In this document: positions 1 through 8,360 of the stretch, piece by piece
Numbering within the stretch: position 1 is the stretch's first letter
How the letters are laid out: each line of letters begins with the position of its first letter
Source of the DNA: Lentzea kentuckyensis
Lineage (GTDB): Bacteria > Actinomycetota > Actinomycetes > Mycobacteriales > Pseudonocardiaceae
DNA length: 64,000 nucleotides
Direction of reading: 5' to 3'
Assembly (NCBI RefSeq): GCF_002150765.1
Contig: NZ_MUYM01000072.1
Location: 62,001 to 126,000, forward strand
Made by a program: the position numbers and the translations under genes
Notes under the pieces: model-generated
Database searches by the model: none
What the model was told of the DNA's origin: nothing
Seen by the model: only the letters and a program-made list of their open reading frames with translations

Positions 1-1
1 A

Positions 2-1189
2 CGGGTCCGGATGCGGGCCAAGACCCCGATGCCACCGGACCCGGCGCGGATCGAGCAGCGGGTGAGACGGCTGGAGCAAAACCGGTCCACCGCGCAGGGC
101 GAGGACGCGCTGACCCTCGACGACCAGCTCGACCGGGCCGTCGCCGAGCTGGAGGCCGCCCGCGCCGCGCTGGCCGACGCGCCGGAGGTCGGGGCGAACG
201 ACGTCGCCGAGGTCGTATCGCGCAGCACGGGCATCCCGGTCGCCCAGCTCACCGAGGCCGAACGGCATCGCCTGCTGCACCTGGAGGACTACCTCCACCA
301 GCGGATCATCGGGCAGGACGAGGCGGTGGAGGCGGTCGCCGACGCGGTCCGCCAGGGCCGGGCCGGTCTCAAGCACCCGCACCGGCCCGTCGGCTCGTTC
401 CTGTTCCTCGGCCCGACCGGGGTCGGCAAGACCGAGGTCGCACGGGCGTTGGCCGAGGTGCTCTTCGGTTCGCCGGATCGGCTGATCCGCTTCGACATGA
501 GCGAGTACTCGCAGCACCACGCGGTCACGCGGCTGATCGGCGCGCCACCGGGATACGCCGGCTACGAGGACGCCGGTCAGCTCACCGGCGCGGTCCGGCG
601 GGTGCCGTACTCGGTGCTGCTGCTGGACGAGATCGAGAAGGCGCACACCGACGTCTTCAACACGCTGCTGCAGGTGCTCGACGCGGGCCGGCTGACCGAC
701 GGCCAGGGACGCACCACCGACTTCTCCAACACCGTGATCATCATGGCCAGCAACATCGGCGCCGACCAGCTCCTCGCCGCGGCCACCTCGGGGGTTCCGG
801 TCGAGCAGCTGCGGGAGCCGTTGACGGCCGCGGTCCGCCGGTGTTTCCGCCCGGAGTTCGTCAACCGCCTCGACGAGATCATCCTGTTCCGCGGTCTGGA
901 CTCAGGCCAGCTGCGGCAGATCACCGCGCTGCTGCTCGAACGCACCCGCCAGCGGCTGCGCGAACAGAACATCACGCTGGACGTGGACGACCAGGCCGTC
1001 GACTGGCTCGCGTCCCGCGGGCACGTCCCCGAGTACGGCGCGCGGCCGTTGCGCCGCACCATCGCCAGGGAGCTCGACCGGCGGTTGTCCCGCGCGCTGC
1101 TCGCGGGCGAGTTGCGCGGCGGGCAGCACGCCCTCGTCACGGTCGCGGACGACGTCCTGACCCTGACCGTCACCGATCCCCCTGGTTGA
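2..1189 (+). CDS. Clp-type AAA+ ATPase, C-terminal half (5'-truncated by window)
   Basis: The frame is open from the first bases (R-V-R before the first ATG at 11), so the gene begins outside the window. What is seen is the end of a coiled middle domain (about residues 15-55), then a complete second AAA+ module: Walker A GPTGVGKT near residue 134, Walker B LLLDEIEKAH, sensor MASNIG, arginine-finger segment PEFVNRLDEI, and the D2-small domain with EYGARPLRRTI. This order is that of ClpB/ClpC unfoldases, hexameric cytosolic ATPases that remodel or feed proteins to ClpP. The N-terminal domains that separate ClpB from ClpC are missing, so the subfamily is left open. It ends 27 bp before the next gene on the same strand. 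Confidence 0.9.
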   Translation, partial: RVRMRAKTPMPPDPARIEQRVRRLEQNRSTAQGEDALTLDDQLDRAVAELEAARAALADAPEVGANDVAEVVSRSTGIPVAQLTEAERHRLLHLEDYLHQRIIGQDEAVEAVADAVRQGRAGLKHPHRPVGSFLFLGPTGVGKTEVARALAEVLFGSPDRLIRFDMSEYSQHHAVTRLIGAPPGYAGYEDAGQLTGAVRRVPYSVLLLDEIEKAHTDVFNTLLQVLDAGRLTDGQGRTTDFSNTVIIMASNIGADQLLAAATSGVPVEQLREPLTAAVRRCFRPEFVNRLDEIILFRGLDSGQLRQITALLLERTRQRLREQNITLDVDDQAVDWLASRGHVPEYGARPLRRTIARELDRRLSRALLAGELRGGQHALVTVADDVLTLTVTDPPG

Positions 1190-1216
1190 CCCTCACACGG
1201 TGGGAGGGTCGAGGCT

Positions 1217-2200
1217 GTGCGGGTGATCATCGAGAACGTCTCGTTCCCCGCGGGTCAGCACTGCGAGACCACCACGCTCGGCGCTTTGCTGCACCACGAG
1301 GGCATCGAGTTGTCCGAGCCGATGTTGTTCGGTCTTGGCGAGGGTCTGGGCTTCGTCTACTGGGACGCGAAGAACATGGACTTCCCGTTCCTGGGCGGTC
1401 GCGTCAAACCGGCCGTGCTCACCCGGACCGCGACCGACCGGCTGGGCCTGACCCTGCACGTCCAGGAGACCACTTCGTCCCGCAAGGCCTGGCAGAACGT
1501 CGTCGACGCGCTCGCCGCGGGACGCCCGGTCGGTCTGCAGCTGGACTCCTACCACCTGGATTACTTCACGGCGAAGGTCCACTTCGGAGGCCACTTCGTC
1601 GCGATGTACGGCTACGACGCCACCCACGCCCACCTGATCGACACCGCGCAGCAGGGCGGCGCCGTGACGACCACGCTGGCGAGCCTGGAGCGAGCGCGCG
1701 GTGAACGCGGGCCGATGACCGCGCGGAACCTCTCGTACACCGTCACCGGCAGCACCGACCGGCTCGATCTGGGCGCGGCCGTCCGGAGTGCGATCTCCCG
1801 CAACGCCCACGCGTTCCTCACTCCGCCCATCGCCAACCTGGGTCATCGCGGCATCGCCAAGGCGGCCCGGCAGGTGACGCGGTGGCTCGACCGCTCGGGC
1901 GACCCGGCCCGCGACCTTCCCCTCGCCGCGATGCTGATGGAACGCGGCGGCACCGGCGGCGCGCTGTTCCGCGCCCTGTACCGCGACTTCCTCGCCGAAG
2001 CCTCCACGATCGTCGATGACGAGGACGTCCGCCTCGGTCACCGGCTGTACGCCGAGATCGCCCCGCTGTGGACCGAGGTCTCACACCACATCGCGGCCGC
2101 CGGGGAGACCGGCGACCCGGACCACCTGGCCCAGGCCTCGGCGATCCTCACCGACCTCGCGGCCAAGGAACACCATGCCATGCAGGTCCTCGCCGGTTGA
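1217..2200 (+). CDS. BtrH_N/DUF4872-like protein
   Basis: A 327-residue protein with GTG start; GGAGGG lies about 9 nt upstream. The N-terminus carries the HCETTTLGALLHHEG stretch followed by LSEPMLFGLGEGLGF, the pattern of the BtrH N-terminal domain (cysteine-peptidase/acyltransferase-like fold named after butirosin BtrH). The C-terminal half is alpha-helical and resembles DUF4872. Cys in HCE and His in FGGHFVAMYGYD are plausible active-site residues by family analogy. No biosynthetic genes surround it, so the substrate is unknown. It follows the Clp gene by 27 bp and meets the PucR gene tail to tail with a 2-bp gap. Confidence 0.7.
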   Translation: MRVIIENVSFPAGQHCETTTLGALLHHEGIELSEPMLFGLGEGLGFVYWDAKNMDFPFLGGRVKPAVLTRTATDRLGLTLHVQETTSSRKAWQNVVDALAAGRPVGLQLDSYHLDYFTAKVHFGGHFVAMYGYDATHAHLIDTAQQGGAVTTTLASLERARGERGPMTARNLSYTVTGSTDRLDLGAAVRSAISRNAHAFLTPPIANLGHRGIAKAARQVTRWLDRSGDPARDLPLAAMLMERGGTGGALFRALYRDFLAEASTIVDDEDVRLGHRLYAEIAPLWTEVSHHIAAAGETGDPDHLAQASAILTDLAAKEHHAMQVLAG

Positions 2201-2202
2201 CT

Positions 2203-3408
2203 TCACTGCTGGCGCCACCAGTGCACTTCCAGCGCGACACCGACGTGCACCAGGTTGTGCTCCAACGGCCGTGGCAACAGCTTCGCCGCACGTGCCAGCC
2301 GGCGCAGCAGCGTGTTGCGGTGTGTGTAAAGCCGTGCCGCCGCCATGGTCGCGTTGCAGTTCGCGGCGATGAACGCCCGCACGGCTTCGATCACGTCGGG
2401 ATCAGCTGTCGCGAGCGGGCCGAGGGTGCGTTTCACGAACCGGTCGGCCCGCTCGGCGTCCGTCGTCAGCAGCGCGACCAGCTCGACCTCCTCGTGGGTC
2501 GCGAGCTGTCGCGGTGACGCCAGCCGGGCGAGCATCCGTTGCACCGTCAGCGCGTCGAGATGGCTGCGCCGGAACCCGTCCGCGCCGAGGCCGCTGGGCC
2601 CCAACGCCACCCGCACGGCCGGGAAACGCGCGACGCCGCTGCGGAGCACGACGTCGTCCGGCGAGCCGTGCACCCACACCCAGCGGGTCGCGGCACTCGC
2701 GAGCACGGTCAGCGGCCGCGGATCCGAGGCCGCCGCCGCGAGCACGTCCGCCACCCGGTCGAGGTCGCCCAGCGCGTCGTCGCTCCACACGATCGCCGCG
2801 GTGTGTTCCCCGGAGAGCCGGTAGCCGAGGCGTTGCTCGGCGCGGGACACGGTGATCGGCGCGCCGTCGAGCAGCAACGTCACCGTCTCCAGGCGTTCGG
2901 CGTGCGTGCCGCGGGTGAGCTGCTCGCGTTCCCGCGTCATCTGCACCGAGATCGCGGACACGGTGTCGTCGACGAACGCCGAGATCGAACGGCACGACAC
3001 GTCGATCAGCTCGCGCAGTTCCGCGGGATCGGACGTCAGCGAGAACGCGATCTGCATCCACAACCGCAGCGCGACGCCCTGTCCGGAGCGGTAGGCGTCG
3101 AGCGCCGACTCGTCGAGCCCGCGGCGGATCAGGTCGCGCGCGAACGCCAGCGGCGCCTCCCCCAGGTCCGCGGGCACGCGCTCGCCCGGCGCCCGGATGT
3201 TCGCCGACGCCCAGCCCAGCAGGTTCGACCGGTTCGTGCGCTTCAACGCCGCCGCCAGCACGGGATCCTCGGCCACCTGACGGCGGTTCGGGCCGGACAG
3301 CGTGGCCTCGTCCAGCTCGGCCAGCCATTCCGCGGGTGGATCCAGTGCGACCTCCGCGCCACGCCGGATGAGCTCACGCACGCGTGGTGACGGACGTTCC
3401 CACGACAT
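2203..3408 (-). CDS. PucR/CdaR-family transcriptional regulator
   Basis: A 401-residue regulator read leftward. The C-terminal 60 residues form the PucR-type helix-turn-helix (FIAANCNATMAAARLYTHRN, then LLRRL), which binds DNA in purine-catabolism and sugar-diacid regulators. The middle resembles the GGDEF-like CdaR domain; the N-terminal part is helical with no clear sensor domain. The start is taken at ATG 3408 (MSWERP); another in-frame ATG lies at 3417. The open frame continues much farther upstream, but that part is antisense to the monooxygenase and has no domain. A 17-bp inverted repeat covers both candidate starts. It is divergent from the monooxygenase and probably controls it. Confidence 0.82.
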   Translation of the reverse strand: MSWERPSPRVRELIRRGAEVALDPPAEWLAELDEATLSGPNRRQVAEDPVLAAALKRTNRSNLLGWASANIRAPGERVPADLGEAPLAFARDLIRRGLDESALDAYRSGQGVALRLWMQIAFSLTSDPAELRELIDVSCRSISAFVDDTVSAISVQMTREREQLTRGTHAERLETVTLLLDGAPITVSRAEQRLGYRLSGEHTAAIVWSDDALGDLDRVADVLAAAASDPRPLTVLASAATRWVWVHGSPDDVVLRSGVARFPAVRVALGPSGLGADGFRRSHLDALTVQRMLARLASPRQLATHEEVELVALLTTDAERADRFVKRTLGPLATADPDVIEAVRAFIAANCNATMAAARLYTHRNTLLRRLARAAKLLPRPLEHNLVHVGVALEVHWWRQQ

Positions 3409-3424
3409 GGTGCACATTGCACCA
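3408..3424. promoter_or_regulatory. Inverted repeat TGGTGCA-CAT-TGCACCA over the PucR start
   Basis: A perfect 7-bp inverted repeat with a 3-nt spacer. It spans both candidate start codons of the PucR gene and lies 66-82 bp upstream of the monooxygenase start. The symmetry and place fit an autoregulatory operator; the binding protein is inferred to be the PucR product. Confidence 0.5.
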
Positions 3425-3489
3425 CAGCGCCACCGAACAGGGGCACTCCGTGCTTTCGTGACCGGCGTCACCCCGGCCACGATGAGGAC

Positions 3490-4965
3490 ATGGCTGACCT
3501 CGACGTTCTCATCGTCGGCGCCGGGATCTCCGGCCTCGGCGCCGCCTACTACCTGCAGCGTGAGCACCCGCGCAAGAAGTACGCGATCCTCGAGGCGCGC
3601 GGGGCGATCGGCGGCACCTGGGACCTGTTCCGCTACCCCGGCATCCGGTCGGACTCGGACCTGCACACGTTCGGCTACGAGTTCCGGCCGTGGCGCGACG
3701 AGGACTCGATCGCCGGGGCGGACAAGATCCTCGACTACCTGCGCGAGACGGCGGAGGAACACGGCATCGATCGGGCCATCCGCTTCCACACCAAGGTGAT
3801 CGCCGCCGAGTGGTCGTCGCCGGATGCGCATTGGACCGTGGAGGTCGAGAAGGACGGCGAACGAGAGACGCTGACGTGCTCGTGGCTGTTCTGCGCGGGC
3901 GGCTACTACCGCTACGACGAGGGGTTCACCCCGCAGTTCGAAGGCAGGGAACGCTTCCGCGGGCCGATCGTCCACCCGCAGCACTGGCCGGAGGACCTCG
4001 ACCACGCGGGCAAGCGGGTGCTCGTGATCGGCAGCGGCGCGACCGCGGTGACGATCGTGCCTGCCATGGCAACGGCCGCGGCCCACGTGACAATGCTGCA
4101 ACGCACCCCGACGTACGTCCTTCCGGTGCCGTCGAAGGACCCGATCCGCAACGCATTGCGCAAGGTGCTGAGCGAGGATCGCGCGTTCGCGATCACGCGG
4201 CGCAAGAACATCCTGCAGCAGCAACTCACCTGGCGGTTCGCCCAGCGGTTCCCGAACGCGGCGCGACGGCTGATCCGGCGGTTCAACGCCAAGCTGCTGC
4301 CCGAGGGTTATCCGGTCGACGAACACTTCAACCCGCCGTACAACCCTTGGGACCAAAGGCTGTGCATCGTTCCCGACGGTGACCTCTTCACGGCGATCCG
4401 CCGCGGGCGGGCGTCCGTGGTGACGGACCGGATCACGACCTTCACCGAGACCGGGGTGCTGCTGGAGTCCGGCCGAACGCTTGAGGCCGACATCATCGTC
4501 ACCGCGACCGGGCTCAACGTCCAGGCGTTCGGCGGGATGACCCTGACCGTGGACGGCTCGCGGGTGAGCCTGCCGGACACCTTGGCGTACAAGGGGATGA
4601 TGTTGTCCGGCGTGCCGAACTTCGCCTACGCCATCGGGTACACGAACTCGTCGTGGACGCTCAAGGTCGGCCTGTTGTGCGAGCACTTCTGCCGGCTGCT
4701 CGCGCACATGGACGCGCACGGCTACGACACCGCCCGGCCCGTGGTCGCCGATCCCGACGCGCCGACCCGCCCGTTCCTGGACTTCGGCGCGGGCTACATC
4801 CGGCGCGCCCTGGCCGACCTGCCGCGCCAGGGCGGGCGAGCGCCGTGGCTCACGTCGATGAGCTACTTCAGCGACGTGAAGCTGTTGCGCCGCCTGCCCG
4901 TCGAAGACGACGAACTGCGGTTCTCCCGGGCTCGCACCACCGTCGCCAACCAACCTTCGAAATAG
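3490..4965 (+). CDS. Flavin-dependent monooxygenase, Baeyer-Villiger type (EthA-like)
   Basis: A 491-residue flavoprotein. The FAD site GAGISG is at residues 10-15, the NADPH site GSGATA at about 181-186, and between them is FRGPIVHPQHW (156-166), which fits the F-x-G-x3-H-x3-W fingerprint of Baeyer-Villiger monooxygenases. Such enzymes insert oxygen next to a ketone or oxidise sulfur using NADPH and O2. Length and the RYPGIRSDSD segment after the FAD domain match the EthA branch. It is divergent from the PucR regulator with 81 bp between starts. The substrate cannot be read from the sequence. Confidence 0.88.
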   Translation: MADLDVLIVGAGISGLGAAYYLQREHPRKKYAILEARGAIGGTWDLFRYPGIRSDSDLHTFGYEFRPWRDEDSIAGADKILDYLRETAEEHGIDRAIRFHTKVIAAEWSSPDAHWTVEVEKDGERETLTCSWLFCAGGYYRYDEGFTPQFEGRERFRGPIVHPQHWPEDLDHAGKRVLVIGSGATAVTIVPAMATAAAHVTMLQRTPTYVLPVPSKDPIRNALRKVLSEDRAFAITRRKNILQQQLTWRFAQRFPNAARRLIRRFNAKLLPEGYPVDEHFNPPYNPWDQRLCIVPDGDLFTAIRRGRASVVTDRITTFTETGVLLESGRTLEADIIVTATGLNVQAFGGMTLTVDGSRVSLPDTLAYKGMMLSGVPNFAYAIGYTNSSWTLKVGLLCEHFCRLLAHMDAHGYDTARPVVADPDAPTRPFLDFGAGYIRRALADLPRQGGRAPWLTSMSYFSDVKLLRRLPVEDDELRFSRARTTVANQPSK

Positions 4966-5008
4966 CACCCGTTCACCCACACAAGCCCCACCAGCCCCAT
5001 TTTTGGAC

Positions 5009-5074
5009 ACGCGGGGACCCCGCGTTTACCTGGAGGGAACGAAAGGCCCCCGCGTGCCGGCCGGCAAGCGGGGG
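5009..5074 (+). terminator. Two hairpins after the monooxygenase gene
   Basis: The first is ACGCGGGG/CCCCGCGT (5009-5025) with almost no loop; the second is CCCCCGC/GCGGGGG (5047-5074) around an inner GCCGGCCGGC. There is no U-run. They probably end the monooxygenase transcript; the second lies 24 bp before the sigma gene and could shape its leader. Confidence 0.5.
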
Positions 5075-5097
5075 TTGCGTGCGCGCGGGTAGTACAG

Positions 5098-5796
5098 GTG
5101 CGGGGCGATGGCAAGGGGTTGGAATCAGGCGAACCTTCGTTCAGGATGCCGCGGGTGCAGAGCGCGGCTGGATTCGGTGACAGCGGTGAGATCTCCGGTG
5201 TCGCGTGGACACCGCGACGGTCGACCGCTGCCGACGCCACGCCGGAGAACGTCCTGGCCGCGGCGCGGCGGGGTGACGAGGACGCCTTCCGGGCCCTCTA
5301 CCGGGACCTCCAGCCGCGGCTGCTGCGATACCTGCGGGTGCTGGTCGCCGCCGACGCCGAGGACGTGGCGTCCGACACGTGGCTGCAGATCGCGCGCGAT
5401 CTCGGCAAGTTCCGCGGGGACCTCGACGGGTTCCGCGGCTGGGCGACCACGATCGCCCGCAACCGCGCGCTGGACCACCTCCGCCACCAGCAGCGGCGGC
5501 CGGTCGTGCACGGGACCGTCGAGGACGCCGCCGAACCCGCCGGGCCGGACGACACCGCGCAGGCGGCGGTGGACGCCGTGGCCACCGACGCCGCGCTGGC
5601 CCTGATCGCCGGGCTGCCGCGCGACCAGGCCGAAGCCGTGCTGTTGCGGGTCGTCGTCGGCCTGGACGCGAAAGCCGCCGCGAAGGTGCTCGGCAAACGT
5701 CCCGGCGCCGTCCGCACGGCGGCGCACCGAGGCTTGCGCACCCTCGCCAAACACCTCGACGCAAGCCCACCACCAGGGCGAACACCAGTGGAGTGA
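5098..5796 (+). CDS. ECF sigma factor (sigma-70 family)
   Basis: Up to 232 residues from GTG 5098. A downstream in-frame ATG at 5146 (MPRVQS) would remove a non-conserved leader and may be the true start. Region 2 runs from PENVLAAARRGDEDAF through FRGWATTIARNRALDHLR. Region 4 contains LPRDQAEAVLLRVVVGLDAKAAAKVLGK followed by the RPGAVRTAAHRGLRTL recognition helix. It lacks the extra C-terminal domains of large ECF groups. It is followed 34 bp later by a single-pass membrane protein and then a zinc-finger protein, the usual setting of a sigma factor held by membrane anti-sigma partners. Confidence 0.88.
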   Translation: MRGDGKGLESGEPSFRMPRVQSAAGFGDSGEISGVAWTPRRSTAADATPENVLAAARRGDEDAFRALYRDLQPRLLRYLRVLVAADAEDVASDTWLQIARDLGKFRGDLDGFRGWATTIARNRALDHLRHQQRRPVVHGTVEDAAEPAGPDDTAQAAVDAVATDAALALIAGLPRDQAEAVLLRVVVGLDAKAAAKVLGKRPGAVRTAAHRGLRTLAKHLDASPPPGRTPVE

Positions 5797-5830
5797 CAAA
5801 AAACAGAGCCCTGACGCTGAAGGACATGAG

Positions 5831-6526
5831 ATGAGCGACCACCGATCCCGCCGCATCGACCGGCGCACTGCGGAGCGACTGCTGCGTAGCGCGCCCGGCC
5901 AGACGCGGGCCGGCGGGCACGACCGCCTGAGCGACCTGCTCGCGGCGGCGTCCGCACCGGCCCGCGACGGCGAACTGACCGGTGAGCGGGCCGCCATGGC
6001 GGCGTTCCGCGACGCTCATCTCGCCAACGCCCCTCAGCAACGGAGACCCTGGATGCTCAAGATCGCACTGGCGAACCTGCTGACGGTGAAGATCGCCGCG
6101 GTCACCGCGGCGGCCGCCGGCGGCATCGCACTCGCCGCCGCAGCCGGCACCCTGCCCGGTCAGCAGCGCGAGGAACCCGCGCCCACCGCCGACACGAACG
6201 TCGTCGCCACGACGTCCGCCCCGGCGGCCTCGAAGCACGGCAAGCCCGACCAGAAGCCGGACAACAGCGCGTCCCCGTCGCCTTCGCTCGACGGGCTGTG
6301 CCAGGCCTACACCGCGGGTGCGGGATCCGAACACGGCAAGGCGCACGACAACCCGGCGTTCAGCGCGCTGATCACGGCCGCGGGCGGTGCCGACCGCGTA
6401 CCCGCCTTCTGCGCCGACCGGCTCGCCGACAAGCCCGGCAAGTCCGACGACACGCCTGGCAAGCCCGACACGGCGCCCGGCAAGCCCGAAGACGCGCCTG
6501 GCAAGCCCACCCACCCGAACCGCTGA
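5831..6526 (+). CDS. Single-pass membrane protein, probable anti-sigma partner
   Basis: A 231-residue protein with no recognised domain. The first 75 residues are charged and cytosolic-looking; a membrane helix rich in Ala/Gly follows (about 80-110), then a Pro/Thr/Ser-rich outer segment and a C-terminal tail of near repeats (KPGKSDD, TPGKPDT, APGKPED, APGKPTH). The place 34 bp after the sigma gene and the topology fit an anti-sigma factor or membrane-bound regulator. The classical zinc HxxxCxxC motif is absent here but present in the next gene. The PGKP repeats are encoded by near-identical GGCAAGCCCGA units. Confidence 0.6.
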   Translation: MSDHRSRRIDRRTAERLLRSAPGQTRAGGHDRLSDLLAAASAPARDGELTGERAAMAAFRDAHLANAPQQRRPWMLKIALANLLTVKIAAVTAAAAGGIALAAAAGTLPGQQREEPAPTADTNVVATTSAPAASKHGKPDQKPDNSASPSPSLDGLCQAYTAGAGSEHGKAHDNPAFSALITAAGGADRVPAFCADRLADKPGKSDDTPGKPDTAPGKPEDAPGKPTHPNR

Positions 6527-6541
6527 CGCGCACCAGACTCA

Positions 6542-6580
6542 GGCGACCCGAGGTCACACCTCTCCCATCAGCGGGTCGCC
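6542..6580 (+). terminator. 9-bp stem hairpin after the membrane-protein gene
   Basis: GGCGACCCG (6542-6550) pairs with CGGGTCGCC (6572-6580), 16 bp after the stop at 6526. There is no T-run. Probably a terminator or a processing site before the zinc-finger gene. Confidence 0.4.
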
Positions 6581-6664
6581 CGTTCCGGACGGGCGGCGGT
6601 CTGCCCCCCACGCCGCCGCTCGTCCGCCCCTTTCCGCGCTACCCGAGAGCTGGAGGAGAGCGCC

Positions 6665-6934
6665 TTGACCGACGCCTGTCCGCACGCCATCTCAGTCGGC
6701 AGCTACCTGCTCGAAATCCTCACTCCGGAAGAAACCGCCGAGTTCCGGCACCACAGCAGGCAATGCCTGGCCTGCCAACGCGAGATCGTCGCGCTTCTGC
6801 CCGGCGCCCTCTTCCTCCAGGTGCTCAGAAACGACATCCTCTCGGCGAACCAGCGCCTGTGCGCGGATCGGCCCGTGCTGGCCGCGGTCGCCGCCCGCGA
6901 GCCGCGCTGGATCGCCGGCTGCGGCACGTTCTGA
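6665..6934 (+). CDS. Small zinc-finger (zf-HC2-like) protein
   Basis: An 89-residue protein starting with TTG; the start is fixed by GGAGGAG at 6652-6658. The pattern ISVGSYLLEILTPEETAEFRHH followed by SRQCLACQRE matches the zinc-binding anti-sigma fold, with an H-x3-C-x2-C site and a preceding helix typical of zf-HC2 domains. There is no membrane segment, so it would be a soluble zinc anti-sigma-like protein. It lies 138 bp after the membrane protein of the sigma cluster; a link to that sigma factor is inferred. Confidence 0.65.
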   Translation: MTDACPHAISVGSYLLEILTPEETAEFRHHSRQCLACQREIVALLPGALFLQVLRNDILSANQRLCADRPVLAAVAAREPRWIAGCGTF

Positions 6935-7024
6935 GCAGAACTTGACCGCGCCGGAAGTCGCGGCCGGGGTGACACTGGTCGTCCGCCGTGCTGGGGGATT
7001 CCTTCCAGCGAAAGGCAGACCGCC

Positions 7025-7924
7025 ATGCGAGCAGTGCGTTTCCACGAGTTCGGCGACCCGCACGTCCTCACCGTCGAGGACGCGCCCGATCCGCACGCCG
7101 GACCAGGCCAGATCCGGATCAGAGTCCAGGCCGCCAGCGTGAACCCGGTCGACCTGAAGATCCGGGCCGGCTACCTGGAACAGTTCATGCCGACCACGTT
7201 CCCCGCGATCACCGGCAACGACGCGACCGGTGTCGTCGACGAGATCGGCGAGGGCGTCACCGGCGTCGAGCCCGGCGACCGGGTGTTCGGCCTCGGTCAG
7301 GGCACCACCGCCGAGTACGCCGTCCTCACCGCCTGGGCGCCGGTGCCCAGTGGCTGGAGTGTGGAGCAGGCCGCCGCGGCGGGCCTCGTCTCCGCGACCG
7401 CGATGGTCAGCCTGGACACCGTGGGTGACGTCTCCGGCAGGACCGTGCTCGTCGAGGGCGCCGCGGGTGGCGTCGGTTCCGCCACCGTGCAGATCGCCGT
7501 TGCTCGCGGCGCCACGGTGATCGGCACCGCGAGCGAGGTGAACCACGACTTCCTCCGCGAACTCGGCGCCACCCCCGTCACCTACGGCGACGGCCTGGCC
7601 GAACGGGTGGCCGCCGTCGCACCGGACGGGGTCGACGCCGCGGTCGACACCGCCGGCTCCGGCTCACTGGCCGACATCGTGGCCATCGTCGGTGACGCTT
7701 CGCGCGTGGCGACGATCGCCGACTTCGGTGCCGAGGCCCTCGGTGTCACCCTCGTCTCGGGCAACGTCAACGCCGCCGCGAACCTCGCCGACGCGTCCCG
7801 GCTCGGGGAGAACGGTTCCTACACCCCGCGCGTGCAGACCACCTATCCGCTGGAGAAGGCCGCCGACGCCCACACGCAGGTCCAGGGCGGCCACACCAGG
7901 GGCAAGGTCGTCATCGCCCTCTGA
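7025..7924 (+). CDS. NADPH:quinone oxidoreductase-like (zinc-independent MDR family)
   Basis: A 299-residue medium-chain dehydrogenase/reductase. The N-terminal GroES-like fold (SVNPVDLKIRAG, ITGNDATGVVDEIG) is followed by the nucleotide fold with AAGGVGSATVQIA (about 147-159). The catalytic-zinc cysteine and the four structural-zinc cysteines of alcohol dehydrogenases are lacking, so it belongs to the quinone-oxidoreductase branch that uses NADPH on quinones or enones. It is preceded by an AAAGGCAG ribosome site and converges with the lipoprotein-like gene with a 25-bp gap. It is not obviously part of an operon. Confidence 0.85.
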   Translation: MRAVRFHEFGDPHVLTVEDAPDPHAGPGQIRIRVQAASVNPVDLKIRAGYLEQFMPTTFPAITGNDATGVVDEIGEGVTGVEPGDRVFGLGQGTTAEYAVLTAWAPVPSGWSVEQAAAAGLVSATAMVSLDTVGDVSGRTVLVEGAAGGVGSATVQIAVARGATVIGTASEVNHDFLRELGATPVTYGDGLAERVAAVAPDGVDAAVDTAGSGSLADIVAIVGDASRVATIADFGAEALGVTLVSGNVNAAANLADASRLGENGSYTPRVQTTYPLEKAADAHTQVQGGHTRGKVVIAL

Positions 7925-7949
7925 AGTTCTGGACGGCTCGCGTGGGTGG

Positions 7950-8360
7950 TCAGGACTCGTAGCGGAACGACGCCGTGGCGGGCTCGGCGCACACCGCGTC
8001 GGCCGCCCGGTCCGTGTCCTGCAGGTACCACACCTTGGCCCGGTACTCGGTCCACCCGGACACCGCACGTCCGTTGACCGAGTCCGGGCCGATCGAGTTG
8101 CGGGACTCCAGCTTCGCCACCCCGTCGGCCCCCGCCGGCACCGTGCCGAGCACGACGCCCTGAGGTCCCAGCGTCGAGAACTCGACCTTCACGCCCTCCA
8201 GCGGGCCGTCACCGGTCAGCCGGGCCGCGAGGCTGAGGTCGGATCCTCGTGCCGTCACGGGCTCGACGCTCAGGCGGTAGCCGCAGCCACCGCACGCGGT
8301 GACCGCGGCGGGCGACGCCAGCACGAGTGCCAGCGCCGCCACCTGGGACTTCCTCAGCAA
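7950..8360 (-). CDS. Small secreted/lipoprotein-like protein coupled to the giant gene
   Basis: A 136-residue protein with TTG start. Residues 1-22 are a short charged N-terminus plus hydrophobic helix ending in AVTAC, a plausible though imperfect lipobox with lipidated Cys23. The rest looks like one beta-sandwich domain (LSVEPVTARGSDLSLAARL, later AVSGWTEYRAKVWYL). No family was recognised. The first codons overlap the stop of the 1,972-residue gene by 7 nt, so the two are translated from one mRNA and probably act together at the cell surface. Confidence 0.65.
   Translation of the reverse strand: MLRKSQVAALALVLASPAAVTACGGCGYRLSVEPVTARGSDLSLAARLTGDGPLEGVKVEFSTLGPQGVVLGTVPAGADGVAKLESRNSIGPDSVNGRAVSGWTEYRAKVWYLQDTDRAADAVCAEPATASFRYES

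Noticed and set aside
3409..5010. Long N-terminal extension of the PucR frame (over 500 codons)
   Set aside because: It runs antisense through the whole monooxygenase gene and has no domain; the PucR protein is complete from 3408.
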